64,000 bases of DNA, from NCBI GenBank assembly GCA_905331475.1, contig CAJNYU010004540.1, forward strand, positions 27,727 to 91,726, given 5' to 3'. Source of the DNA: Rotaria socialis. Taxonomy: Eukaryota > Rotifera > Eurotatoria > Philodinida > Philodinidae. The notes below the pieces were generated by a model. That model saw only the letters and a list, made by a program, of their open reading frames with translations, was not told the DNA's origin and searched no databases. The position numbers and the translations under genes were made by a program. Shown piece after piece: positions 12,265-24,253 of the stretch; position 1 is the first letter of the stretch; every line of letters starts with the position of its first letter.

Positions 12265-14424
12265 TCATTTAACAGAGTATCGAATAAGTCCATCATAATT
12301 TGTGTTTTGACCGTATCTAGCATAAACAGTAATATCTTTCGAACCAACTGTGATGCCTGTTTTCAGAATTGGATCTTCATATCCTTTTACTCCAACCCAT
12401 TTAGAATCCACTTGTAAGTCAACTTCAGTTGCACCAGGAATAACACAGTGAAAGGGTATAATAGCACCTTTCTTCAGTGTACCTTCAAGTGGTTCATAAA
12501 TTCGACATTTAGTCGTCTCGAATTTCGTGTATGTAACAGGAAAAATTATAGGCTTTCGAATCTTTGTTACTATAAGACTAAATTCTGCAACTGCTTCAAA
12601 TTCTGTTCGAGAGTCAGAGTGGCGACGACCATAAATCATAAGCTGGTGTAAACCAGCACATTGCGGCGCAAACAAAAGCTGCCATTGGTGTTTGTCATGA
12701 TCAAACTGAGCTAATGCACAATTTTCATTTTTAATACCATTGAATTCAATACTACACGACAGTTCAACATCACTGGGTGCTGATATTCGAATTTCAGCGA
12801 ATGATGCATTATTCGGCCATACAGCAGTAGCACGATTTTGAGGTGCTTCTATTTTAAGTCCCAGTTCATAGAAAAGAGGCCACGTGGTTGGATAACTTAC
12901 TGGTTGTTTTTGAATGTTTCTTGCTTTGACTTTAAATTTCACGGCAGCTGTATATTGACCTTTCTCTGCTTTTCTCTTAGCGAAAATTTGAGCATCGAAC
13001 ATTCCATCACAATTAGGAGCAAATTTACACCGCCATAGGCTTTTATGTCGATCATAGAATACCTGATGTCCACCTTCGACTTTTTCTCCATCTGAATTAG
13101 TCAATGATCCATGTAGTTCTACATCATCCGGTGTTCGAATCAAAACTTCTGCATCCGTTTGTCCATTATGTACTTTCATCAAATGTGTATCTTTTGGTGA
13201 GACTACTTCCATATTCAAGTCAAAAAAATTCTTCCATATTTTAGGAAAGCTAATGGGATATTTTGGCATTTCACTAACGTCGAGAGTTAAATGAATTACG
13301 TCGTGATATTTACCCTCTTCATCTTTCTTTTTTGCATAAATTGTAATTTTATGTTTCCCTATAGTATTTGGAGCAAAGTAACAACGATGCATTTGTTTCT
13401 TAGTATCAAACTCGACACGATCACCACCTTCAATTTCTTTATTGTTTAACTTCAAATCTACAATTAGATCAACATCAGATGGTCCCTGTATGAGGACTAA
13501 CGCATATGCTTTCCCCGGCGCAAAATGAACATGATCTTGATTTCGTGGACTAATTAAATCTAAATTCAATTCAAAGTAATGGGGCTGAAGTTGTGGCATT
13601 TGTAAATATTGTTTCATTTTGATTGGTTTTTGTAATAGTTGCCATTTCTCAATTTCAGGTAAATGATGATATATCATCTCAGTTGGATTAGGTAGAAAAT
13701 AATACGAGTTCAATTTACGTTGGAAGTTCTTTTCTTCTGTCAGATGTCCAGCACCCCATGTGGATTCAATCAAGTACCAATGATGGTCGATTTCTACAGC
13801 ATTCCATGCATGGTCTGTTTCGGTAGGTGCACCTTCGCGTTCATCGAATCCATAACCTTTCGAGTAGCCACTCACTTTCTCACATGGAATATTCAGTGCA
13901 TCGCAGAGATATTTATAAATATTGCCGTAACCAGCACAAACGCCTTTTCTAGTTCGAAATACACCTTCAGCTGTTTGATCTGCATAATTTTTACTGAAGT
14001 ACGAGACTGTATCATATTCAATGTTATATGTGATCCAATAGAAAATGATCCAATGACAATCTACTATTGATTTATTTTCTGATAAAGATTTAATAGCATT
14101 AACTAATTGTTGGAGGGAGTTGGGACGCCATGATTGAATAGTCGAACGGTACGAATGATTATCAATGGCTTTCTGACGTTGTCGTATAAACGATGTATTA
14201 AATGCATATGGATCAGCCGCTTCAATATCATTCACTAATTGTTGATGATGATCAGTGTTTTGAGCGTCTTCACCATTATTTGCAGTTGATCCTGTTCTCT
14301 TCGATCTTTTACTTTCAGAATCAGTTGAATCCTTTTTTGTTTTCCGATTCGTTTGATTAGGTTCGAGAATTTTAACAGAAATTGGTTTTGGGACTGGCCT
14401 AACGCGACTACCTCCACAACCCAT
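12265..14424 (-). CDS. KY/hillarin-type transglutaminase-like protein, copy A
   Basis: Uninterrupted 719-residue ORF. It begins MGCGGS, a favourable N-myristoylation/palmitoylation signal, so membrane attachment is likely. Residues about 60-260 form the transglutaminase-like core, with Cys163 in RKGVCAGYGN, His205 in TETDHAWNAV and Glu220 in LIESTWGAG. Three repeats of about 120 residues follow, each ending in a 'FAP...G' strand motif (YFAPNTIGKHK, KFAPNCDGMFD, LFAPQCAGLHQ), then a shorter fourth unit. Kyphoscoliosis peptidase (KY) and hillarin proteins share this core and act at muscle Z-discs or the cell cortex. Asp is usual where Glu220 sits, so enzymatic activity is doubtful. A second copy of equal length lies 30 kb away in inverted orientation. 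Confidence 0.92.
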   Translation of the reverse strand: MGCGGSRVRPVPKPISVKILEPNQTNRKTKKDSTDSESKRSKRTGSTANNGEDAQNTDHHQQLVNDIEAADPYAFNTSFIRQRQKAIDNHSYRSTIQSWRPNSLQQLVNAIKSLSENKSIVDCHWIIFYWITYNIEYDTVSYFSKNYADQTAEGVFRTRKGVCAGYGNIYKYLCDALNIPCEKVSGYSKGYGFDEREGAPTETDHAWNAVEIDHHWYLIESTWGAGHLTEEKNFQRKLNSYYFLPNPTEMIYHHLPEIEKWQLLQKPIKMKQYLQMPQLQPHYFELNLDLISPRNQDHVHFAPGKAYALVLIQGPSDVDLIVDLKLNNKEIEGGDRVEFDTKKQMHRCYFAPNTIGKHKITIYAKKKDEEGKYHDVIHLTLDVSEMPKYPISFPKIWKNFFDLNMEVVSPKDTHLMKVHNGQTDAEVLIRTPDDVELHGSLTNSDGEKVEGGHQVFYDRHKSLWRCKFAPNCDGMFDAQIFAKRKAEKGQYTAAVKFKVKARNIQKQPVSYPTTWPLFYELGLKIEAPQNRATAVWPNNASFAEIRISAPSDVELSCSIEFNGIKNENCALAQFDHDKHQWQLLFAPQCAGLHQLMIYGRRHSDSRTEFEAVAEFSLIVTKIRKPIIFPVTYTKFETTKCRIYEPLEGTLKKGAIIPFHCVIPGATEVDLQVDSKWVGVKGYEDPILKTGITVGSKDITVYARYGQNTNYDGLIRYSVK

Positions 14425-15429
14425 TCTTTTTTCTAAGATGATAAAATTAATGTTTCGTGCTTACATATAATATATTTTATTTGAAAGAGGAGAATCAACA
14501 CTCATAAAAATATTTATATCAGTTTGTTGACCGTTAATCTTTGATACCCTTATCAGCAATTTATTTAACTGCAGAATCAATAAAATACTTTACTTTATAA
14601 TGTATTCAGACATTTTCGGCTGCACTTTCTTTCATGTGGATTAAGAAGTGAATGGTTTACATCTAGAATTTGAAGTATTCGTTCTTATCGAAGAACATTT
14701 TGATGACTTTTATATGTGCGATGGCAGTAAAGATATCTATTGTAAATAGATATCAATGGGATTGACTAGAAAATGTTCACTATACGCGAAATTCCGTTGT
14801 CAGGCGAATTTAATATCAGGAAAAAATTCGCGATCAATTGACTCTCTCTGTGTAAATCCAAATGCTGCGTGAAAGAGACTTCTATGAGAGAGAAAACATA
14901 CATTTCTTTTTGTTGCTTAACTTTGACCTAAATAAAAGCGAATACAGTGTACCTTAACGAACGTTGATTCGAATTCGGATTAATCCCATCAATTAACATT
15001 TATATATATATGCAAAGCATGTTGTTCACCAAGAAAATGAGCAACAATATTGAGATGTTCATTTACTGCGCCTAATAAATGATGAAGTTGGATTTAATAT
15101 CAGAGAAAAGTTATCTTATTCCAGCCACACTCTCAAGATATTATCACACGCTCGTCGAGAAGAAAAAAGATAAATAACGACAATACTCAATGGTGATGTA
15201 GTATTTGAAAAGTAATAGTTTCGTGAGTGAGTGAGAAAGACGAAATAGAAGATTTTTTACAAATATACAGAGCGATAGAGAAATTCGAACACTGTGAGAA
15301 TAAATCGTTATTCGCATCTAAAAATCTATCTTCAATATTACTTGATAAGCATTTATGACACCGATTTTATTAGCTATTTTCAAGATTAAACAGGTATATA
15401 CCGATGTATGCAGTTAAGATCATTTCTGT
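14425..15429. other. intergenic region, nothing recognised
   Basis: About 1 kb upstream of KY copy A with no ORF or repeat that I can support. It presumably contains that gene's promoter. Confidence 0.45.
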
Positions 15430-18015
15430 TTATAAGAACTGTTGATCTGACAACGATACTAAAAAAATTCGAACGACAAACATGATGATGTTCAACAATA
15501 CATGAAAAATGCTATTGATCAATGAATAAAGAGCCAAGAAAGGAATACTGATGATTCCAAGAAACCATAAAATCACATAATGAGCATTGATCCACAAGAA
15601 TGTATTTTTCAAATAGCCACGTTCTAACTCGTGCGTATCAAAAAGCCCAGAATACGTATACGGAGCAGTACTGCTCATGGCTGATTGCTTCCATTCGCAA
15701 AGTAACATACCGGCATGATAATATTTCAATGTCTCACTATTCCAAGTAACAGCAAGAAGTATAATGTCTAGCACTATCATTGAACTGTAAAACATGATCA
15801 ATCTGGAAAGCCGATTCACTTGGTACGGATTTAAAGTAATGCATATTAACAGAAAAAGAAGGATAAGTGCGTAAATGCATCTAAACCAAATTGATATATC
15901 AAGTGGGGACATCGTAATAAGCCTCAAGTGACTGTAAAAGACTTGACAAACGATTGCATTACAGAATTTATTCAGCATGAAACAATTGAATAGCTTGTCA
16001 GCGTAATTTTGAAGAGCTTGTAACTTCCGTTTTAGTCGTACTAAAAGATAGTCTCGTCGTTGATACCAATATGAAAGCCAACTGGACTGTGGAGGCTACA
16101 TAAAGAAAATGATCATGGTGATTAATAGATTTTCATTTTTGAAATCTACCCACTTGTTCGTCAATCCACACGTAAATGTATGGCTCAGAGAAGCGACAAG
16201 TAAATTTACCCACTCGTAGCCGTCTTGCTCCATATATTGCCCATTCTGGTTTTACTGACCAGTCTTTTCGCTGAATTTCAGATACCCCAGTGAACATAAA
16301 TGATCCATTTGATAAATGTTTAAATCCGTCAATCATACGAACAAAAATCGATGAGCAATGCGACGTCGCGTGTAAATGTTCAACAGAAGGAAAACATCGG
16401 CCAAGTTCTTCAATGCGATCTATTACGTTTAATGGCCACTGTGCGTCGATATGAAGTGTTTTAATTTGCTTGAAATATATGCTTTGTTTACATTCCAGTA
16501 ATTCGGATGAATTGTTCATAACGGATAGTGTATGAAGGGAAGGCATTTGTTCTACACAATAGGAAATCATTGTCCAGCTAGTAATCCAGTAGGAAAGAAT
16601 TAGGTGCGTTATTTCATTTAGAGGAATGATACTTGAGATCGTTTTAAAATGGCAAACATCATTTAGCTTCAATGTTCGAACATTGGGGAAGTAGTGATTT
16701 ATATGAGCAGTTGATGCTGATGATTCAAGCTCTGTAATTCGATCAAAACAAATCTGGTCATTAGTTGCTGTTGAAATGACGTGACGGCGGAAACCCATGG
16801 AGACCGAAGTTTTACCAAAGTATGGTATTGAAAAAAAGCGTTTACGCTTGTAAGCTACAAACCAACGCTTTTCTGTGAGCCAATAGCACGTACGAAATGA
16901 ATCAAGAGTTTGTTCCACATTGTCGAGATGTACAATGAAGTAGAAGTTTAGCGTAACAAGATCGTGACTAGCACTTTCCCATCGAAATCCATCAACTAGA
17001 TCAGTGGCGCATTCAGTGTGAAGCTCCAGATGTTTGAGAAGAGGCAGAGTTGATAGCATTTGCTCCATTTCATCCATAGTTACTAGATAGCCTACAAAGA
17101 AGATCTATGTTCGCATGAAACTTATCTTCTAAATCGAATGCTCTAGAAATATCTGATGGTTATCGACTTTCTATTAGACTGTCGAAGAACTCAATTTTTC
17201 ATACAAAAAAGCACTCAACATAGGTTCATAAAAGGGAAATTTTCAAAATAAAAAATTAGACTCTTTTTATTAACGAAAATATTACAATTGGTTTAGATCC
17301 CTGAATAAATTCTATAAGTTGTATTTGTCTAATCAGTTAAATATTCACTTTCTATTTTCAGAACGAGACGAGTGAGCTGAGGCAATTGAAATGCGAAGAC
17401 TATTTGGTAGCCAACATTTATCAGGTGAACCTCGAGTGATTGAAGTTTTGATACATTTAGACAAATGTCTCCAAACTTGTGAGTTGATGATTGTACTATT
17501 GGATGCAGAAAAATGCCAAACAATGAATACGTATCGACTTGTTGGCTATCACTTATTCTCAATCGAGTCACTTGAGACATCGCTTGAGCATAAACCATCT
17601 TATGAATATCACAGTCGTCCAGCGAAATTTGGCATTTTGAATTAAGATTTTTGATGAAACTTACAAGTTTTTTCATTCCTTGTTTGTTTACCTTGATTAG
17701 TGTAAATAATCGCAGTTTCGAGAATTCTTCAGCTCGAAAATGTGCCATAAAGATTTTACATTGTTTCGGAGTATCATCAAGCCCAGAAAGTGTCAGCGAA
17801 ATTATATGATCTGGTTGAATTGTACGGCAAACAAGATCAAATCGAGTTTTCAGGATAGACCTGAAATTAACTTGATACGATGCATATGAAAGTAACGCAG
17901 CATCGATAGAGGCGCTGACATTACTAAATGTAAACAGAATCTCATGTGCCCAAAAATAAGTAAAAATATTGTATAATAATTCAACGGGTAAAATGTCCAA
18001 CAAAGAATGATTCAT
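15430..18015 (-). CDS. F-box/leucine-rich-repeat protein, possibly fused to a C-terminal membrane domain
   Basis: Exon 1 (18015-17349) begins MNHSLLDILPVELLYNIFTY, a clear F-box for SCF-type ubiquitin ligase recruitment, and continues into degenerate leucine-rich repeats. Exon 2 (17091-16154) adds further LRR-like segments (PLLKHLELH, HYFPNVRTLKLNDV, CFPSVEHLHATSH). Read through, it would end ...EPYIYVWIDEQVGRFQK at 16133. A 58-bp intron (16153-16096) would instead join it in phase 0 to exon 3 (16095-15430). Exon 3 encodes WLSYWYQRRDYLLVRLKRKL and then three or four membrane spans. Exon 3 has a stop immediately upstream and no ATG for its first 39 codons, which favours fusion. The full model is 756 residues. 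The F-box/LRR part is confident; the membrane part could be a separate gene starting at 15978. Confidence 0.65.
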
Positions 18016-19841
18016 GGAAATCTTCTAAAACAAGCAATAGGAAGCATAAGTGGAAGGGTGCAAAACAATGTCTCCTACTATTATGTTCTGTATGTTTTTG
18101 AGTATGAGTATGTTTGAGAGAAAAATGTGAGACGAATTTCACCTGTATAGATGTCTGCATCAGTGAAACATTTTTTCTTGTTTCAAATACATAATATTTC
18201 TTTTATTTCCTGTCGATGGAAGTAGAAACAAAAGAGTGTTTTCACCAAGACGTCGACATCTGTTAGCAGAGTCACTCTTAATGACTCATTATCAGCACTA
18301 AATCCAACGGGGCACATAACTGAGTAGAGTTTATTAAAACATAGGGTGTGTCTCCACTGTTTGAATCAAAGATGAATATAATGATTTTGCTCAACTACGC
18401 ATAGCGACACCAATCAGATTATTCAAAAACGTATTGCACAAGAGTCATAATAGTTTGTTTACTTTCAGTGCTAACAATTCATTTCATCACTATTCCTTTA
18501 TATATTGATGAACTTCAGAGATTTTGTGAAAGTTTTATAACTGTGGATACTGGTAGCCAGTATTCAGTTCCCGCCGACGACTCTCCCGGGAAGTCCCTGT
18601 CGTTAGTCCGCGGGGACTTTTTATTTGGGAAACTCTCCAAGGATTTGCCGGAGGGAGAATTGATGAGATATCTAAATAAAATAAAAATTCTTTATTTTTT
18701 AAAATTAAGGAAAATTTATTAGTAATTAGATATTTCATCCATGTCCACAAACAACCCCCGGAGAGCGGATTAGGGATTACACTTGTTTTAGGCAAACGAT
18801 TCAAAACTTAACTATGTTAATTTATCTAAAATATACATCTTAATTTTTAATCCATGACAGCACACAGACGGTATATGCTGATACTGAGCAACGTTTGGAA
18901 AATTAAATGCATTATTTTCCACGAACTCTCAAGGACGTGAAATGTGAAGACATTGATTTTGGTTTCAGGATAAATATCTATTTAATGTAAAAATATACGA
19001 TGCTAGTAAAAATTAATGACAAACATATTACATAGAAATATTTCGTACGGGAATTTTTTCCACCGCGAAGTGTAGAGATTTCCATTAAGAAGGAAATATT
19101 TTATTATTTCTATCAATTTCGATCGATTCACACGACGTGGACTCTTTTCGTCGAAAAACCACATCATTCGGCAAACGAAAATATTTATTTTGAAAACATT
19201 TTTTTGCTAGTGAACCTTTGAAACAATCTTCGCGGAGACTATTTCAAATGTCCGTTTAATTGTTCGACATGCTTAGACTTTTACGAATCGATCGAAGCTG
19301 GTATTCTCGCTTGCCAGACGTCACAATACGCTACAAGTCGATTATATCTGCATCGAAAAGAATTAATCCAATTTAGCATAGTTAATGAACAAATTATCAT
19401 AAGAAAATTTGCCCGCTAATAAAATCAATTTATTCTAATTTATTTAATACTGGGGACATCGGCTCATACACTTCAGCTCTGGTTACGTGATAAAATCAGG
19501 CATTGAAATACACCTATATGATGCATCTTTTTTTTTTAATAAAATTGAAATATTTACTCCAATGATGTCGCTCTGCTAAAATGATATTTAAACGTATATT
19601 CTTTGGATCACCATGAAAATTTCGTATTTTGACACCGATAATAACTGATACAGATAAATGCTAAAATTCCCAAAGAATAAAATAAGAACGAATGCATGTA
19701 ATTTATATTAGAGACATGTTGTAAGTAACACGAGGATGGACTAGTATTTGCAAACATCAATTGTTATCACAAACGAAGAGAAATATGTAGGGAATAATAA
19801 TGTTCTTTTAACATTTCACACGTATTGTCTCTTATAAATAG
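18016..19841. other. intergenic region with a GC-rich patch
   Basis: Mostly AT-rich and without a credible gene. At about 18570-18655 a GC-rich patch includes CTCCCGGGAAGTCCCTGTCG and GTCCGCGGGGAC. A further patch near 18755 reads ACCCCCGGAGAGCGG. Between them GATATCTAA and TTAGATATT form a short inverted pair. Its nature is unknown. Confidence 0.4.
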
Positions 19842-20225
19842 ATGATACTTTACATAATCGTAGTCGTTATTCTTTCTAAAATATCATTATGCTTTCAAAC
19901 TATAGTTACGGGGGGGGGGGGGGGGGGGGGGGGGGNNNNNNNNNNACAACCCCCCCCCCCCCCTTCCTATGATGGACATCCTTGCAGATTTACTTCAGAT
20001 CAGTTAAACAATCGAAAGGCATCTAATTCGTTGCTGATGCGGGAAGAAATATCAAAATCGATTGAATATTATTTGAAACAAAAACGGAAGTATGGTCTCA
20101 TCTCTTTGAAAGACATAGAACCAGTATTAGAAAAGACCATGTTCAGTTTAAAAATAAAAATATCAACTGATTTATCTTACGAAATAATTGAAGTGTCTAA
20201 CACCATGACGATGAGATATGAGTAA
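19842..20225 (+). CDS. hypothetical secreted protein interrupted by an assembly gap
   Basis: An ORF starting MILYIIVVVILSKISLCFQT, a plausible signal peptide, runs into a G run of at least 26 bases, ten Ns and a C run (19910-19963). It continues ...SYDGHPCRFTSDQLNNRK to a stop at 20225. The two halves are in the same frame only because of the arbitrary gap length, so continuity is not demonstrated. The second half (about 85 residues, Lys-rich, ending STDLSYEIIEVSNTMTMRYE) reads like real coding sequence. No family recognised. Confidence 0.3.
   Translation: MILYIIVVVILSKISLCFQTIVTGGGGGGGGXXXXQPPPPPSYDGHPCRFTSDQLNNRKASNSLLMREEISKSIEYYLKQKRKYGLISLKDIEPVLEKTMFSLKIKISTDLSYEIIEVSNTMTMRYE
19910..19963. 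other. poly-G / N10 / poly-C assembly gap
   Basis: G run at 19910-19935, ten Ns at 19936-19945, ACAA, then a C run to 19963. The exact ten Ns indicate a scaffolding or polishing gap at a homopolymer that sequencing could not cross. Confidence 0.9.
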
Positions 20226-20925
20226 TACATCTATCCCAAAAGCACTGAAAGTGTCTAACATTTTCATATCCTGTTGTCGCAGTGAGATTGAAAATTTTCT
20301 ATTTCATGCTCATCCTCTTTACTAGTCGGCTTATAGCATGCAGACAAATACAATCATCAAGTGAGAAGCTTTTGATAATCTTGTGCTAAATGTTAATTCA
20401 AACGCCATTTTCAAGCGTTTTGGTCGCTTGGTAAAATTACTAAACGCATGGTCACATTCTTTTCCTGTTGTGTGTCTACATCGATTCTTTGTCAATAAAT
20501 GTAATGAAAACCTAACGAGAACGAATCAATTGTAAAAACATTAATTCAAATCTAGTTATAGAAAATATTTGAATAATCGTTTTTATAGGTTTATTTACAA
20601 CATTTTGCTCAAGCTATGCACGTTGATAAAATTTCTTTGCCAATTAGTTCTGTTTATATTTTGAAATCGAACAAAAAATGCTTTCAGACATGCAGAGATG
20701 GTTATCTCTGTTCTATAAGAAAAAAAATCTGTCATATTTATGCAAATTAAACGAATAAAACTTGATATTTTCGTCACGCATGGCTGTGTTTTCTAACACA
20801 AAACGTGTGCTTGTCGTCGACCTTGCTGAATCATTCTGATGCAATCAACACATTAGAATAAAAACAGGCGAAAGAATGATGTAGAAGCATTGCTTATTTA
20901 TTGATAGTTACCTACTCTCGGTTAT
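20226..20925. other. spacer, nothing recognised
   Basis: AT-rich spacer. The 60-codon minus-strand ORF at 20595-20777 has no supporting features. Confidence 0.45.
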
Positions 20926-21297
20926 ATGCCTTATTTTGTTATTGCACATAGAAGGAACTTAGTTCAGTCTTCATCACCAAATTGTCACATTATTCCTGGC
21001 AATCAAATGGCTCGTCAACCTTCATCTGCAATGAGGAATAATGTTCCACGGCGTTTACCTGTTTTACAGGCACCTACATTTCCTCGATTATCGAATTATT
21101 ATCACGAAGAAACGCAATATCAAACAGCAGAAGAGGAAGAAGAACTATATCAATATCCAACAACTTATATTACAGCTCAACATGGAGCTCATATCAAGAA
21201 ATCAGCAATGCAACGGCAAATTATAACTGAATCAGAGCGTTCGTCTACTCGATATGTTGATCCTAGGTATTTATCATATACATACTACAATCGTTAG
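20926..21297 (+). CDS. hypothetical small polar protein
   Basis: Single-exon ORF of 123 residues beginning MPYFVIAHRRNLVQSSSPNC. It is rich in Arg, Gln, Tyr and Ser, with an acidic patch (TAEEEEELYQYPTTY) and no membrane span or signal peptide. A consensus polyadenylation signal (CAATAAAG) follows about 25 bp after the stop. I recognise no domain, and it looks intrinsically disordered. The polyA signal and the coherent composition favour a real gene. The overlapping shorter ORF in another frame is a shadow. Confidence 0.45.
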   Translation: MPYFVIAHRRNLVQSSSPNCHIIPGNQMARQPSSAMRNNVPRRLPVLQAPTFPRLSNYYHEETQYQTAEEEEELYQYPTTYITAQHGAHIKKSAMQRQIITESERSSTRYVDPRYLSYTYYNR

Positions 21298-24253
21298 AGC
21301 ATTGTTTTGTTCCGTTCTCTGTCAATAAAGAAAATTTAATCAATGCCGAGAATTTTTTTTTTTAAACAAAGTTGTAGACGTATGGCGAATTGATAATAAC
21401 GTTAATAACCTTCCAAATTATTAAAGTCAATCATCACGACCTTACACCCTCACGATATCGTCTCAAATTTCTTTAGCCATGTTTAATGATAATCGACATA
21501 TCGTCTCCCGTCTCGAATAACAGCCATAAACATAATTCAAACAAGTATTATACACCATGAGACGTTTTTTTTTCAAAATTTGAAGGGCAAATTATTGAAC
21601 AATCTATTTCAATGAGTTTCATATATCAAAAAGGGATCTCTTTTTTTAACCATCGTATTCACGTAATCAATCGACAAATTAGTAAATATAAAGGTAGAAT
21701 ATTATTTGATAAAAATGACATGTTCCTGCTTGATATGCGATACAGGAAAAAATGCCAAGTCAATACGAACACATAATAAAGCTTCCTTCCGCATTTTGTC
21801 TCGCGTTTAGGAAGTAAATATTGAATTGATGAACATGTTGAATCGATCAATCGTCGGACTAGAAAAATGATAAAACTTGTCTTTACATCGCATAGACACA
21901 TGTGTCAATAATTGAATTTCCTACTGTTAAATGTCAATCTCTACGAACATTTCTGGCTTCGAAAAAAGAAAACAACATGCTATCAGACAGACTTAGGACA
22001 TTTTCTTTTCAAATGAACAAAAACAAAAATCAAGCTCATGTTCTATGATAAAATCGAGCTCTCTTGTTTATCCTCCATCAACAAAGAAATTATGTTTAGC
22101 GATTAAAATATTGCATCATGTGAAATGGATATATTAGTGAAGCAGCTTCTTTTTTGTTTTGTTTTGTTCACTCAATCTCAATTAATTTACTAGAGACAAA
22201 ATCGTATTTTATTTCAAAATTACATCAATTTTATTTATTAGATTATGCCTCATAAACACACATTAAACAACCAGGAGATAATATTTCATCTACTTATTGT
22301 TTGTTATTCAATCAGGACATGATTTACATGTATTAATCGATTTGAATATTATGTTTGTTCCCTTCTAGTTTTACCGAAAGACTATAAGAAGAATAGAGAT
22401 ATTTTAATCTAAAAACTAACAGATAAATATGTGCATGATCCATTATGCATGTATATGTCAAAAAGTGGTAGACTATTTTGTTTGAAACAGATTAAGTATG
22501 GTCCAAGTATCATTCTTTTGGGAGATGATGAAGAGCTTACACGTTCTGAATGAAAACAAAAAAAATTGACTTTAAAGGATATATGTAGATTCATCCACTG
22601 AGCTGCTTACATTTCTTCATTGTTACATATATATAAAAACTTGATCTTATACAAATATCGCCGTTTAATCAATGCAGTTGCATCAGATAGAGAAGCGCCG
22701 GATTCAATCATCGAAACATAAGCACCAAAATAATAATGATGATTATGCGGACTGTGATGAATGATACGTACGATAGAAAGAACGAAAAACCGAATTGAAC
22801 AAAAGGAGTAGAGGCGTAAGGATCAACTATCTTCTAAATAGCATGTATCAGAAGAGACAGGATTTAAAAACAAAAAAAAAGGATAAGTAGGTGGAGAAAC
22901 AAATCAGCGAGTTGTTTTTTTTCTCGACTGTCTATTGTTAAAAGTATACATTCCTACCACTAGGAACTAGATGCCATAGATCAAGCCTGGTTGAATCAAA
23001 GAAAAATAACTAATGAAGAATTTTTCTTATCACATATTTCTTCACTTAAGTAAGTTGTTATTTGATTCATTTTAAACATGACATTGACAAATACTCATAG
23101 GAATGTCATTGAAAGTTCGATTCGTATTTATCATTATTCCTATTAAAATAACCTCGAACAGAGGTTTGAACTTCTGCCATTTTCTCCTATTACTATTATT
23201 TATTCTATTTCGATAAAATCATATTCATAAGCCTTAATGAAAACTAATATGTGTATGCAAGGGTAGGTCGGTTTTTGTTTATGTCGAATACACATCGTAT
23301 GATTGACTTCGATATAAAATGGATAGTTCATCAGAGTATTTATCCTTCTCACATACGTATAAAACAAATATAATATGTTGATGAGAAAACGACACAAGTG
23401 AGACATCGAAATGATTATTGCCACACAAGTCTAGTAAATACGTGTATGTAGGTGTCTGACTAAGATTGGGTTCGCCAATATTTACATCACGAACTCAACT
23501 ATTGTAATAATAACACTGAACACGAAAAGTATGTGTGTTATGAACATGTTGATCGATAAAAATAAAGAAGAACAAAAAGCGACGGACATGAAATGTCAGA
23601 TTAAAACGGCGCCGCCGCCGCACTACAACAAAGATGAACGTGATGTAATTGGAGATGATCGAGTGCGAAAAAAGAAAGAAAGCGTGATGTTCGTGTATAA
23701 TTGCTCGATGACGCGTCACGTACGCAATCTATGCGACAACGCATACATAGAAATCGCACGGAAGGTCAGCAGCGATCGTCTTAAGGAATAAACGAAACAA
23801 GAGAGAAAGAAAGATATGACTCAGAACATGAAATTCTGCTTGTTTCTCCAGTTAATGTCTTTATTCTCTTATTTTTCTTTAATCCTGTCTATTTTGTTAA
23901 TTTAAAAAGAGACAGAGAGAGAAACGGAGCGAACTGGTTGGATTGTATTTAAGAGTGAATTAGAAAGGATGACTTTACCAATGGAAATTATTCGATTCAG
24001 CAGTGAGTGGGAGAAATAAAGATCCAGACAGAGAGAGAGAAGAGAAGAGAGAAGAGAAGAGAGAGAAAAAGTGAAAAAAATAGAGAGAAGAGAAACAGCA
24101 GATAGAGCTCTTTGACTATTAAAAATTTATCAACTTGTGAAGTGAACGCCAGTCGAATTCGCTGTCATTCACTTTCGCTTTCGGTCTGTTTTCAATCACA
24201 CATACTTTCACATAGAACATATATATATATATATATATATGTATATGTATATT
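21298..24253. other. 3-kb intergenic region with simple repeats
   Basis: No supportable gene. A GA-rich purine tract (about 24024-24095) and an (AT)n run (24219-24240) lie directly upstream of the CBM14 gene start and may form part of its promoter. ORFs near 23495-23791 overlap on opposite strands and lack other evidence. Confidence 0.5.

Noticed and set aside
13720-14070. 116-codon ORF antisense to KY copy A, with an equivalent at 44747-45097
   Set aside because: It appears in both copies only because the core sequence is identical; it is antisense to a clear catalytic domain.
23495-23791. Opposed ORFs of 74 and 86 codons
   Set aside because: No domain, no splice or polyadenylation support, and each is on the complement of the other.
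24026-24095. Possible CRISPR-like or structured repeat in the GA-rich tract
   Set aside because: It is simple purine microsatellite sequence without regular spacers.
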